Assembly: GCF_937941905.1 (NCBI RefSeq)
Contig: NZ_CALDGS010000149.1
Location: 1 to 13,829 of the forward strand
DNA: 13,829 nucleotides
Direction of reading: 5' to 3'
Source of the DNA: an uncultured Mycolicibacterium sp.
GTDB taxonomy: Bacteria > Actinomycetota > Actinomycetes > Mycobacteriales > Mycobacteriaceae
Both the position numbers and the translations under genes were made by a program. A model generated the notes under the pieces. The model was given only the letters and a program-made list of their open reading frames with translations, did not search any database and was not told where the DNA came from. Shown piece after piece: positions 6,767-12,476 of the stretch (its first letter is position 1; every line of letters begins with the position of its first letter).

Positions 6767-7981
6767 CTCCTGCGGCTGTTCGGCCGGCAGCAGCGGCGTG
6801 GTGCTGACCGCCGACTGCTGAGCGGGCGCATCCTCGGCCGCCACCTGCGCGGGCGCATCCTCGGCCGGCGCCAGTGCGGCGGTGGTCGTCACCGGCGGCT
6901 GCGCCCCGGACGTCACCGTCGTGGTCGTGGCCCGCTGCGAGGTGACCGCCGACGGGGCCGCCGTCGTGGTGGCCGGCGTGCCGGCGCTCGGGGCGGTCGG
7001 CACGCTCGTCGGCGGTGTCGAGGCGCCGGGCGCGGCCGGGCTGGTCGCACCGGAACTGGGAGCGCCGGAACTGGGGGCGCCGGAACTCGGAGTGGGGGCC
7101 TGCAACCCGGAGGTGCTCGCCGGCGCCGGGACGGTCACCGTCGTGGTCACCGACGGCTCCGGGGCGGCGGGTTCGGTCGACGGCTGCGCCGGGTCCACCG
7201 GCTCCGACGGCGTGGCCGCCGGCGCCTCCGCCGGCGACGGCTCGGTGGTGACCGTGACCTCGCTGGTGACGGTCGGGCCGGTTTCGGTGCTGGTCTCGGT
7301 GACCGGCGGCAGCTCGAACAGCGTCGCGGGCGGCGGCGGGGCGTCCGGCGGCACGGTGGCGGCGGGGTCACGCGCCTCGACCTTGACCGACAGCTCCTGC
7401 CACTGCTCGACGAGTTCCTGCTTGGCGGGCTCGTCCTCGACCTGCGCGACGGTGGTGGTCACCGCCTGCAGCCGCTCCTGGGCGGCCTCCCACCGACCCT
7501 GCTCGATGAGCTCCTGCACCTGGGCGAGCTCGGTCTGCGCGGCCAGCATGACCTCGTCGTTGCGGGTGGTCTGCTGCTCGCCGAACAGCAGGCTGCGCAG
7601 CCCGTAGAGCGGATCGCCCGGGCCGGCGCCGGCGATCACCGCGCCGAACCCGCCCAGGCACAGCACGGCCGCGGCGACGGATCCGACCAGGGTCAACGGG
7701 AACCGGCGGCCCTGCCGCGGCGCGCCGCCGCCACGCCCGGCCCCGCCGAGCCCGGCCTGCAGCGCGGCGACCACGTCGCGTTCGCTGAGCACGTTGTGCG
7801 AGGGCGTGGTACGCACCTCGTCGCGCCACCCGGCCAGCAGCGAAGCGAGCTCGCGCTCGGCGGCGTCGGCCGCGATCATCGGGCGGCCGGTGGCCAGCGC
7901 GTCGAGGAACTGGTCGGTGTGGTGCAGGTCCTGCAGCGACGGCTCGTTGCCGTCGGGGGTGAAGCGTCCGACGTCAGCCAT
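6764..7981 (-). CDS. rsdA: Anti-sigma-D factor RsdA (membrane anchored)
   Basis: This 405-residue protein is recognised by position and architecture as the homologue of M. tuberculosis RsdA (Rv3413c, about 300 residues), which holds SigD inactive at the membrane and is removed by proteolysis. The cytoplasmic N-terminus (1-94) includes the sigma-binding stretch PSLQDLHHTDQFLDALA (14-30). One membrane helix spans about 95-118 (FPLTLVGSVAAAVLCLGGFG). A helical extracytoplasmic segment (about 138-205) precedes a disordered Pro/Thr/Ser/Ala tail (205-405) with small repeats. The ATG at 7981 is chosen because GGGGGA lies seven bases upstream; in-frame ATGs at 7996 and 8008 lack this. Its first codons overlap the sigD stop by 8 bases, implying translational coupling, so anti-sigma and sigma are made together. 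The tail is about 100 residues longer than in M. tuberculosis. Confidence 0.88.
   Translation of the reverse strand: MADVGRFTPDGNEPSLQDLHHTDQFLDALATGRPMIAADAAERELASLLAGWRDEVRTTPSHNVLSERDVVAALQAGLGGAGRGGGAPRQGRRFPLTLVGSVAAAVLCLGGFGAVIAGAGPGDPLYGLRSLLFGEQQTTRNDEVMLAAQTELAQVQELIEQGRWEAAQERLQAVTTTVAQVEDEPAKQELVEQWQELSVKVEARDPAATVPPDAPPPPATLFELPPVTETSTETGPTVTSEVTVTTEPSPAEAPAATPSEPVDPAQPSTEPAAPEPSVTTTVTVPAPASTSGLQAPTPSSGAPSSGAPSSGATSPAAPGASTPPTSVPTAPSAGTPATTTAAPSAVTSQRATTTTVTSGAQPPVTTTAALAPAEDAPAQVAAEDAPAQQSAVSTTPLLPAEQPQE
6822..6867. repeat. 19-bp direct repeat in rsdA tail
   Basis: GCGGGCGCATCCTCGGCCG occurs at 6822-6840 and again at 6849-6867, exactly 27 bases apart. It encodes AEDAPAQ twice (residues 373-379 and 382-388). 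The multiple-of-three spacing keeps the frame and points to recent slippage or duplication. Confidence 0.85.
7047..7091. repeat. Three tandem 15-bp units in rsdA tail
   Basis: GCACCGGAACTGGGA, GCGCCGGAACTGGGG and GCGCCGGAACTCGGA follow each other without a gap. They encode the SSGAP-type repeat near residues 298-313 of RsdA. Copy number could vary between strains and change tail length. Confidence 0.85.
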
Positions 7982-8567
7982 GGTGATATCCCCCATGCTG
8001 CTGCCCACTGGCCATGATCTCCGCCTTCAGTCGCGCCAGCGCGCGGTGCTGCGCCACCCGGACCGCACCGGCGGTGCTGCCCACCGCCTCGGCGGTCTCC
8101 TCGGCGCTCATCCCGACAATGACGCGCAGGATGAGGATCTCGCGCTGCTTCTCGGGCAGGACCGACAGCAGCTGCTTCATCCGCGCCGAGGACTCGGCGT
8201 CGATGGCCAGCTGCTCGGGCCCCGCACTGGTGTCCAGCCGCTCCGGGAGCACGTCGGTCGGATCGGAGCGGTTGCGGGCCGCCGCCCGATGCGCGTCGGC
8301 CACCTTGTGGGCCGCGATGCCGTACACGAAGGACAGGAACGGACGTCCCTGCTCCTTGTAGCGCGGCAAAGCCGTGATGGTGGCCAAGCACACCTCCTGC
8401 GCAATGTCATCCGCCGACAGACCACTGCGTTCCGTGGTCCCGATCCTCGCCCGGCAGTACCGCACGACGATCGGGCGGATGATCTCCACTACTTCGCGGA
8501 GCGCGTCCCGGCTACCGGCGATTGCCTCGGCAACGACAGCATCGAGACGTTCTCCCGAAAGTGTCAT
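7974..8567 (-). CDS. sigD: ECF RNA polymerase sigma factor SigD
   Basis: This 197-residue sigma factor closely matches M. tuberculosis SigD (Rv3414c). The region 2 core covers about residues 25-95 and includes DDIAQEVCLATITALPRY, the -10 binding helix area. Region 4 covers about 130-190, with LPEKQREILILRVIVGMSAEETAEAVGSTAGAVRVAQHRAL containing the -35 helix-turn-helix; this is described by position, not copied in one run: LPEKQREIL starts near 137. The ATG at 8567 (MTLSGERLDAVV) has GGAGAG ten bases upstream; a TTG at 8576 is only one base from that site and is unlikely. It lies between an Rv3415c-like gene 93 bases upstream and its overlapping anti-sigma gene downstream. SigD in M. tuberculosis is linked to stationary-phase and nutrient-limitation responses. 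Confidence 0.96.
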   Translation of the reverse strand: MTLSGERLDAVVAEAIAGSRDALREVVEIIRPIVVRYCRARIGTTERSGLSADDIAQEVCLATITALPRYKEQGRPFLSFVYGIAAHKVADAHRAAARNRSDPTDVLPERLDTSAGPEQLAIDAESSARMKQLLSVLPEKQREILILRVIVGMSAEETAEAVGSTAGAVRVAQHRALARLKAEIMASGQQHGGYHHG

Positions 8568-8591
8568 CGTGGGCAATCTCTCCAGCGTTAC
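8566..8591 (-). promoter_or_regulatory. SigD-consensus-like motif ending on the sigD start codon
   Basis: On the minus strand GTAACG (8591-8586), 16 bases, then CGAT (8569-8566). As I remember it, the published SigD consensus is GTAACG(CT)-N16-CGAT, so the match is complete. However, the CGAT includes the ATG of sigD, so transcription from it would start inside the gene. It may be an autoregulatory site, a promoter for a shorter product, or chance. Confidence 0.35.
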
Positions 8592-8629
8592 GGACCGGGC
8601 ACGCGGACCGGCAGGGGGTGATCAGCTCA

Positions 8630-8635
8630 ACAATA
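8630..8635 (-). promoter_or_regulatory. Possible housekeeping -10 box for sigD
   Basis: TATTGT on the minus strand fits TANNNT and lies in the 93-base gap upstream of sigD, predicting a leader of about 55 bases that includes GGAGAG. The -35 region is GC-rich and unconvincing. sigD could otherwise be read from the upstream gene. Confidence 0.3.
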
Positions 8636-8660
8636 TCGGCGGGGGTGCGCGCGTCCCCGC

Positions 8661-9452
8661 TCACCGAGTCGACCAGGCGCCACCTCGTTGTCGCACTGTA
8701 TCGGCGGCGTGATCTCGGATCGCGGCGACGCGCTCCGGAACCTGCAGGTCGCTGCCGATGTCGCCGAGCAGGCAGGCCAGCGCCCAGCGCAGCGGCACCA
8801 GCCCGAACCGCTCGGTCAGCGGCAGGGCGGCGTCGGCGACGGCCCGGGCCCGGTCGAGCTCCCCGGCCGCACACCAGGCGGCGGCCAGCACCACCTGGGA
8901 CTTCACCCGGTGCCGCGCCGAGCCGAAGTCCTCGGCCAGCCGCACCCCCTGCTCGGCGTGGGCGACGGCGGCGGTGCCGTCGCCGCGGGCCATGGCCAGC
9001 TCGGCACGCACCCACGCCAGCCGCACCGGGGCGCGTCCGCCGGCGGCCGCGGCGGCGTCGGCGGCCCGGTCCAACAGCCGCGCGGAGGCGGCGAACCGGC
9101 CCACCCCGAGCGCGTCGGCGGCCAGGCCGGTGAGCGCGTCGGCGCACGCCTCGGGATCGTCACCGGCGGCCGCGGCGGCCCGGCCGTCCCAGCCGCGGGC
9201 GGCGGTGTGCCCGCCGAGTTGGCGGATGAAGGAGGCCCGGGTGCTGTGGGCCAGTGAGTGCAGCACGGGATCGCGGGTCGCGCGCAGCAGCGCGTCGAGC
9301 TCGGTGCACGCGACGGCGTAGTGCCCCTGTCCCCCGGCGGCGACGGCGCGCAGCCACCGCGTGCGCGGGCCGGCGGCCGCCGGCAGCGGCCAGCGCTGCG
9401 GGGTCCGGCCGAAGGCGGCGTCGGCGAGCGGGTCGGCTGCGGTGTCGGACAT
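8661..9452 (-). CDS. Helical-repeat protein, Rv3415c family
   Basis: This 263-residue conserved mycobacterial protein has no assigned function and is located where M. tuberculosis has Rv3415c. From about residue 30 to the end it is almost entirely short, alanine-rich amphipathic helices of 30-40 residue periodicity (for example around 45-60, 95-125, 130-150 and 160-200). This looks like a tetratricopeptide-type solenoid, as in LuxR/AfsR-family scaffold regions, but no DNA-binding domain is attached. No signal peptide or membrane helix is seen. The ATG at 9452 begins MSDTAADPLADAAFG. It has no Shine-Dalgarno sequence, but a TACGGT element lies nine bases upstream. It is upstream of sigD in the same direction, so it may belong to the sigma locus; a role as partner of SigD or RsdA is speculation. 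Confidence 0.85.
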   Translation of the reverse strand: MSDTAADPLADAAFGRTPQRWPLPAAAGPRTRWLRAVAAGGQGHYAVACTELDALLRATRDPVLHSLAHSTRASFIRQLGGHTAARGWDGRAAAAAGDDPEACADALTGLAADALGVGRFAASARLLDRAADAAAAAGGRAPVRLAWVRAELAMARGDGTAAVAHAEQGVRLAEDFGSARHRVKSQVVLAAAWCAAGELDRARAVADAALPLTERFGLVPLRWALACLLGDIGSDLQVPERVAAIRDHAADTVRQRGGAWSTR

Positions 9453-9461
9453 GCGGCGACG

Positions 9462-9467
9462 ACCGTA
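9462..9467 (-). promoter_or_regulatory. Possible -10 box for the Rv3415c-like gene
   Basis: TACGGT on the minus strand fits TANNNT and lies nine bases before the ATG at 9452. No ribosome binding site is seen, so a leaderless or near-leaderless transcript is possible. No clear -35 element is visible. Confidence 0.3.
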
Positions 9468-9551
9468 CCAAGTTCGGCGAGCGCGGCGGCGTAACCGGGT
9501 TTACCGTTGTCCGCATGGTGACGGCCGGCGTCCCGACGCGCCCCGGGTGTG

Positions 9552-9567
9552 ACGAAGAATCCTTCGT
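9552..9567. promoter_or_regulatory. Perfect 16-base dyad upstream of whiB3
   Basis: ACGAAG-AATC-CTTCGT has 6-bp arms and a 4-base centre. It is about 245 bases upstream of the predicted whiB3 transcription start and 100 bases upstream of the Rv3415c-like start codon. It could be an operator for either gene, or a small hairpin. I know no regulator with this exact site. Confidence 0.35.
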
Positions 9568-9742
9568 TAACAATTCATGCAACCCGTGTTACCGGCACGT
9601 TAATTGATTCGCTGGAACGTTGCCGCCGGACCGACCGCCACAGCAGCTCGAACTGCGCGAACACTCGTTTGCCCGGTTCGGGCGGGGTGGCGCGATCGAC
9701 GTCTGTGCGACGCAATGATGAACGTGATGTAAATTCTGGACC

Positions 9743-9762
9743 TGCGGATATGCGATTCCGCA
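9743..9762. promoter_or_regulatory. 20-base dyad just upstream of the whiB3 promoter
   Basis: TGCGGA and TCCGCA form a perfect 6-bp inverted repeat with an 8-base spacer. Its centre is near -60 relative to the transcription start predicted from the promoter at 9776-9805, a typical place for an activator contacting RNA polymerase. No known mycobacterial consensus (CRP, PhoP, DosR) was recognised in it. Confidence 0.45.
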
Positions 9763-9775
9763 CAACCAGCGGCTA

Positions 9776-9805
9776 TTGACGATTTTCCGCCGCCCCTCCT
9801 ACCTT
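9776..9805 (+). promoter_or_regulatory. SigA-type promoter of whiB3
   Basis: TTGACG (9776-9781), 18 bases, TACCTT (9800-9805). This is the best -35/-10 pair in the intergenic region and predicts transcription start near 9812, giving an untranslated leader of about 90 bases. An inverted repeat TGACA-N9-TGTCA (9805-9823) straddles the predicted start. Confidence 0.6.
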
Positions 9806-9856
9806 GACAGCCACGAGTTGTCATCGGCGACATCCGCTCGGATCAGTTCCACGACG

Positions 9857-9894
9857 CACCCGCCTAATTCGCTGCAGGGCGGTGTAGGGAGGGG
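9857..9894 (+). promoter_or_regulatory. whiB3 leader hairpin and ribosome binding site
   Basis: CACCCGCC (9857-9864) pairs with GGCGGTG (9878-9884) with one bulged C and a 13-base loop. Directly after it is the strong AGGGAGGGG (9886-9894), seven bases before the ATG at 9902. The hairpin is adjacent to the binding site rather than over it, so it may tune access. The site settles the whiB3 start. Confidence 0.5.
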
Positions 9895-9901
9895 TTTTTC
9901 A

Positions 9902-10192
9902 ATGCCACAGCCGCAGCAACTCCCCGGGCCGAATGCCGATTTCTGGGATTGGCAGATGAAGGCGGTCTGCCGGGGAGTCGACTCCTCGGTGTTCTTCCAC
10001 CCTGACGGCGAGCGGGGACGCGCCCGGGCGCAGCGCGAGATGCGCGCCAAGGAACTGTGCCGCCGCTGCCCGGTGATCGCGCAGTGCCGGGCGCACGCCC
10101 TGGCCGTCGGTGAACCGTACGGCATCTGGGGCGGGCTCAGCGAGACCGAGCGCGAGCTCATCCTCAAGCGCGGCATCCGACGCAGCGCCTGA
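9902..10192 (+). CDS. whiB3: Iron-sulfur redox regulator WhiB3
   Basis: This 96-residue WhiB-family protein binds a 4Fe-4S cluster through Cys23, Cys53, Cys56 and Cys62 (C-x29-C-x2-C-x5-C) and, as known for the family, works bound to region 4 of the primary sigma factor. The G(I/V)WGG turn is at 74-78, followed by the basic C-terminal tail KRGIRRSA that contacts DNA. The N-terminus MPQPQQLPGPNADFW matches M. tuberculosis WhiB3 (Rv3416), which controls redox balance and lipid synthesis. The ATG at 9902 has a strong ribosome binding site, and upstream in-frame starts encode only leader sequence. The protein is six residues shorter than the M. tuberculosis one, because the linker between the last helix and GIRR is reduced; the family core is intact. 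Confidence 0.97.
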   Translation: MPQPQQLPGPNADFWDWQMKAVCRGVDSSVFFHPDGERGRARAQREMRAKELCRRCPVIAQCRAHALAVGEPYGIWGGLSETERELILKRGIRRSA

Positions 10193-10203
10193 CCGGCTGA
10201 TGC

Positions 10204-10238
10204 CACGGCCCCCGGAACGCGGCATTCCGGGGGCCGTG
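10204..10238. terminator. Perfect 14-bp bidirectional terminator hairpin
   Basis: CACGGCCCCCGGAA (10204-10217) pairs with TTCCGGGGGCCGTG (10225-10238) around CGCGGCA. It lies between the convergent ends of whiB3 (11 bases before it) and the DAHP synthase gene (13 bases after it), so it can serve both. There is no U-tract, as is usual in mycobacteria. Confidence 0.8.
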
Positions 10239-10251
10239 TCATGTGTGCGGG

Positions 10252-11307
<1,056 letters not shown>

Positions 11308-11313
11308 CTTGTT

Positions 11314-11362
11314 CAGGTGCCTTTCTCTTCTGCCGGGCACCTGGTCCGTCGGCCCGGTGCCC
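11314..11362 (-). promoter_or_regulatory. Two competing hairpins at the DAHP synthase ribosome binding site
   Basis: Reading the minus-strand RNA, CAGGTGCC (11343-11336) can pair perfectly with GGCACCTG (11321-11314), taking in the last two G of the GAGAAAGG ribosome binding site (11327-11320). The same left segment can instead pair, as GGTGCCC (11341-11335), with GGGCACC (11362-11356) further upstream, leaving the binding site free. The two hairpins are mutually exclusive and similar in size (8 and 7 bp, both with 14-base loops), the layout of an on/off switch for translation. Pairings are exact; the switching is inference. Confidence 0.5.
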
Positions 11363-11373
11363 CTCTTACGACG

Positions 11374-11401
11374 AAGGCAGCGACCTGGTGGTCACTGCCT
11401 T
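11374..11401 (-). terminator. Terminator-like hairpin in the DAHP synthase leader
   Basis: On the minus strand AAGGCAGTGACC (11401-11390) pairs with GGTCGCTGCCTT (11385-11374), 12 pairs including one G-U, with a 4-base loop. It follows the leader peptide stop by 20 bases and precedes the synthase start by 66 bases, the usual place of an attenuator terminator. The bases after it (CGTCGTAAG) contain no U-tract, so termination strength is uncertain. Confidence 0.55.
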
Positions 11402-11457
11402 GGGCTCCGGGTGGGTGCGCGTCAGCGTGGCGCTTGTGCGGCTCCACCCGGAGCCCA
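11401..11457 (-). promoter_or_regulatory. 14-bp stem linking leader peptide codons to downstream RNA
   Basis: TGGGCTCCGGGTGG (11457-11444), which starts at the last Trp codon of the leader peptide, pairs perfectly with CCACCCGGAGCCCA (11414-11401), with a 29-base loop. An alternative, exclusive fold lies within the coding part: TGGCGCTT (11469-11462, from the first Trp codon) with AAGCGCCA (11435-11428), enclosing GGCTCC-GGGT-GGAGCC (11455-11440). If the 3' arm is free, CCCGG-A-GCCC (11411-11402) can pair with GGGC-A-CCGGG (11362-11353), which would break the upstream hairpin at the ribosome binding site. Ribosome position on the aromatic codons would decide between these folds. Confidence 0.55.
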
Positions 11458-11496
11458 CATAAAGCGCCAAAAGTAGGCACGAACACCCATGGTCAC
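11422..11496 (-). CDS. Aromatic amino acid leader peptide
   Basis: This short reading frame of 24 codons from GTG at 11496 (or 22 from ATG at 11490) ends in TGA, 114 bases before the DAHP synthase start. It contains Tyr-Phe-Trp-Arg-Phe-Met-Trp as residues 8-14 (GTG numbering): five aromatic residues in seven. Both Phe codons are TTT, a triplet I do not find in any frame on the coding strand of the downstream synthase gene, so translation here should be slow. There is no Shine-Dalgarno sequence; a promoter -10 box TAACCT ends seven bases before the GTG, so the mRNA is probably leaderless. The expected role is as a sensor: a ribosome short of charged tRNA for Tyr, Phe or Trp stalls here and changes folding of the RNA that follows. 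The comparable published case I know is the aroR leader of aroF in Corynebacterium glutamicum. Confidence 0.8.
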   Translation of the reverse strand: MTMGVRAYFWRFMWAPGGAAQAPR

Positions 11497-11503
11497 GAAC
11501 GAC

Positions 11504-11533
11504 AGGTTAACGGGCGGATTGGTCGAGTGCCAA
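11504..11533 (-). promoter_or_regulatory. Promoter of the aromatic leader and DAHP synthase
   Basis: On the minus strand TTGGCA (11533-11528), 18 bases, TAACCT (11509-11504). The -35 box has one mismatch to TTGACA, and the -10 box fits TANNNT. Seven bases separate the -10 box from the GTG at 11496, so transcription should start at that codon. It overlaps a GTTAAC palindrome. Confidence 0.65.
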
Positions 11534-11801
11534 ATCGGGGGTCTGCTCGTCACGTGGGATCCCCGTCGGCCGTTCGACCCGCCGCGATATGTTCTACGGG
11601 CTTGGCGTCGTGCACCTTGCAACAGCGTCCGGAGAGGTGAAGGCTTCGTTGGTCGGGGTTGACGCATTCGAAAGCCCGGCGCCCCGGGCAGGCAGCCCAC
11701 CCCGCAGGCTCGGGCTCGGCGGGCGTCTCAAGCCCACGGCAGTCCGTGACCACCGCGTATTCCGAACACGCTGTCCGTTTCCGTCAGACAGGAGTCCCCG
11801 C
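11534..11801. other. Intergenic region upstream of the Excalibur gene
   Basis: This 268-base region lies between the divergent DAHP synthase promoter and the secreted peptide gene. The only clear structure is the hairpin GCCCGG-CGCC-CCGGGC at 11674-11689. A TTGACG at 11659-11664 has no acceptable -10 box at the right distance, and TATTCC near 11758 is a weak -10 candidate for the gene at 11802. A frame open from 11589 through this region into that gene has no signal-peptide logic or ribosome binding site and is not taken as coding. No tRNA or other RNA gene was recognised. Confidence 0.5.
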
Positions 11802-12002
11802 ATGACACGAAAGCTCGTCGCGGCAATCGCGCTCGTGATCGCGTTCGGTGGCGTCACCGCACCGGCTGTCGCCGCTGCCGGGCCGTACAAGAACTGCGCG
11901 GAAGCCCGCAAGAACGGCGACACCAACATCCCGAGGGGCAGCGACAAGTACGGCTCGCACCTCGATCGCGACGGTGACGGCATCGCGTGCGAATCCTGGT
12001 GA
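11802..12002 (+). CDS. Small secreted Excalibur calcium-binding domain protein
   Basis: This is a 66-residue secreted protein. Residues 1-25 form a Sec signal peptide: basic MTRK, a hydrophobic core to about 20, and a likely cut after AVA or AVAA. The mature part is one Excalibur domain (about 29-64) with conserved YKNC (Cys32) and the terminal DRDGDGIACE (55-64; Cys63). The two cysteines are expected to form a disulfide, and the Asp-x-Asp-x-Asp-Gly loop resembles an EF-hand calcium site. The start ATG has AGGAG seven bases upstream. The stop TGA overlaps the GTG start of the nuclease-like frame (GTGA), so the two are probably co-translated. Excalibur domains are often fused to secreted thermonucleases; here the two parts are separate. 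Confidence 0.85.
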   Translation: MTRKLVAAIALVIAFGGVTAPAVAAAGPYKNCAEARKNGDTNIPRGSDKYGSHLDRDGDGIACESW

Positions 12003-12361
12003 CGCGCCGGCGATTCGACCGAGCTGCACCGGCCCTTGTCACCGTGATCGGCCTGACCACGGCCTGGCTCGGACAGGCCGGCGTCACGGCGAAGGCGGAA
12101 CCGGTGACGACCACCGCCGAGGTCCTGCGGGTGGTCGACGGCGACACCATCGACGTTCGCGATGCTGTCCGCGGGCGTCTTCGCATTCGCGTGCTCGGCA
12201 TCGACGCCCCGGAAACCAGGAAGCCGGGATACACCGTCGGGTGTTGGGGGCCGGAAGCTACCGCGTTCGCCGAGTCGACGCTGCTGGGGCAACGGGTGGC
12301 CGTCATCCCCGATCCGACTCAGGACCGAACCGATAGATACGGCCGCACTTATCTGCACTAG
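11999..12361 (+). pseudogene. Truncated secreted thermonuclease (SNase-like)
   Basis: This 120-residue frame has an N-terminal signal or anchor helix (about 9-33) and the first half of a staphylococcal nuclease domain (from about 40). VVDGDTIDV (45-53) supplies Asp47/Asp49/Thr50, RVLGIDAPET (64-73) supplies Arg64, Asp69 and Glu72, and DRTDRYGR (109-116) supplies Arg116; these correspond to the nuclease residues Arg35, Asp40, Glu43 and Arg87. The frame then stops at TAG after Thr-Tyr-Leu-His, where the family continues with LAYV and two further helices (about 40-60 residues). None of the three forward frames downstream shows the missing part, so this is loss, not a simple frameshift. The GTG start overlaps the Excalibur stop. 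It may be a remnant, or a short catalytic fragment that does not fold well. Confidence 0.75.
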
Positions 12362-12423
12362 TCAATCCGGTTCACCGGGGCCGGTCATCAGTCGGAGTCT
12401 TTGGAGCCTTCGAGGGCGCGGCT

Positions 12424-12446
12424 GAGCTGTTGATGTGGGACAGCTC
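12424..12446. terminator. Possible terminator hairpin between convergent genes
   Basis: GAGCTGT (12424-12430) pairs perfectly with ACAGCTC (12440-12446) around a 9-base loop. It lies in the 115-base gap between the truncated nuclease (plus) and the methyltransferase (minus), 31 bases past the latter's stop. No U-tract follows. No gene was recognised in this gap. Confidence 0.35.
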
Positions 12447-12476
12447 TAGCTGGATGGTCGGTGAGTTCGCCTCGGG

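Larger units (their letters stand above)
9453..9901. other. 450-base AT-richer regulatory region before whiB3
   Basis: This divergent intergenic stretch separates the Rv3415c-like gene (minus) from whiB3 (plus). It is visibly AT-richer than its surroundings, most clearly around 9551-9610 and 9700-9790, with runs such as GTTAACAATTCATG and ATGTAAATTC. It holds two perfect dyads (9552-9567 and 9743-9762), an AACC-G-GGTT palindrome near 9494, a strong promoter for whiB3 and a structured leader. No open frame here has convincing codon use. The AT-rich character would suit binding by the nucleoid protein Lsr2, which is inference. Confidence 0.6.

Noticed and set aside
9549..9779. 76-codon frame in the whiB3 upstream region
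   Set aside because: Third codon positions are mixed rather than G/C biased, no ribosome binding site, no recognised protein; it covers regulatory DNA.
11415..11490. T-box or other tRNA/metabolite riboswitch before DAHP synthase
   Set aside because: No T-box motif or known aptamer was recognised, whereas a translatable aromatic-codon cluster explains the region directly.
11589..11801. 71-residue upstream extension of the Excalibur protein
   Set aside because: It would bury a clear signal peptide internally and ignores the AGGAG site in front of the ATG at 11802.
12353..12475. Frameshifted continuation of the nuclease downstream of its stop
   Set aside because: All three forward frames were read; none shows the LAYV, RQGYA-like or C-terminal helix motifs of the family.
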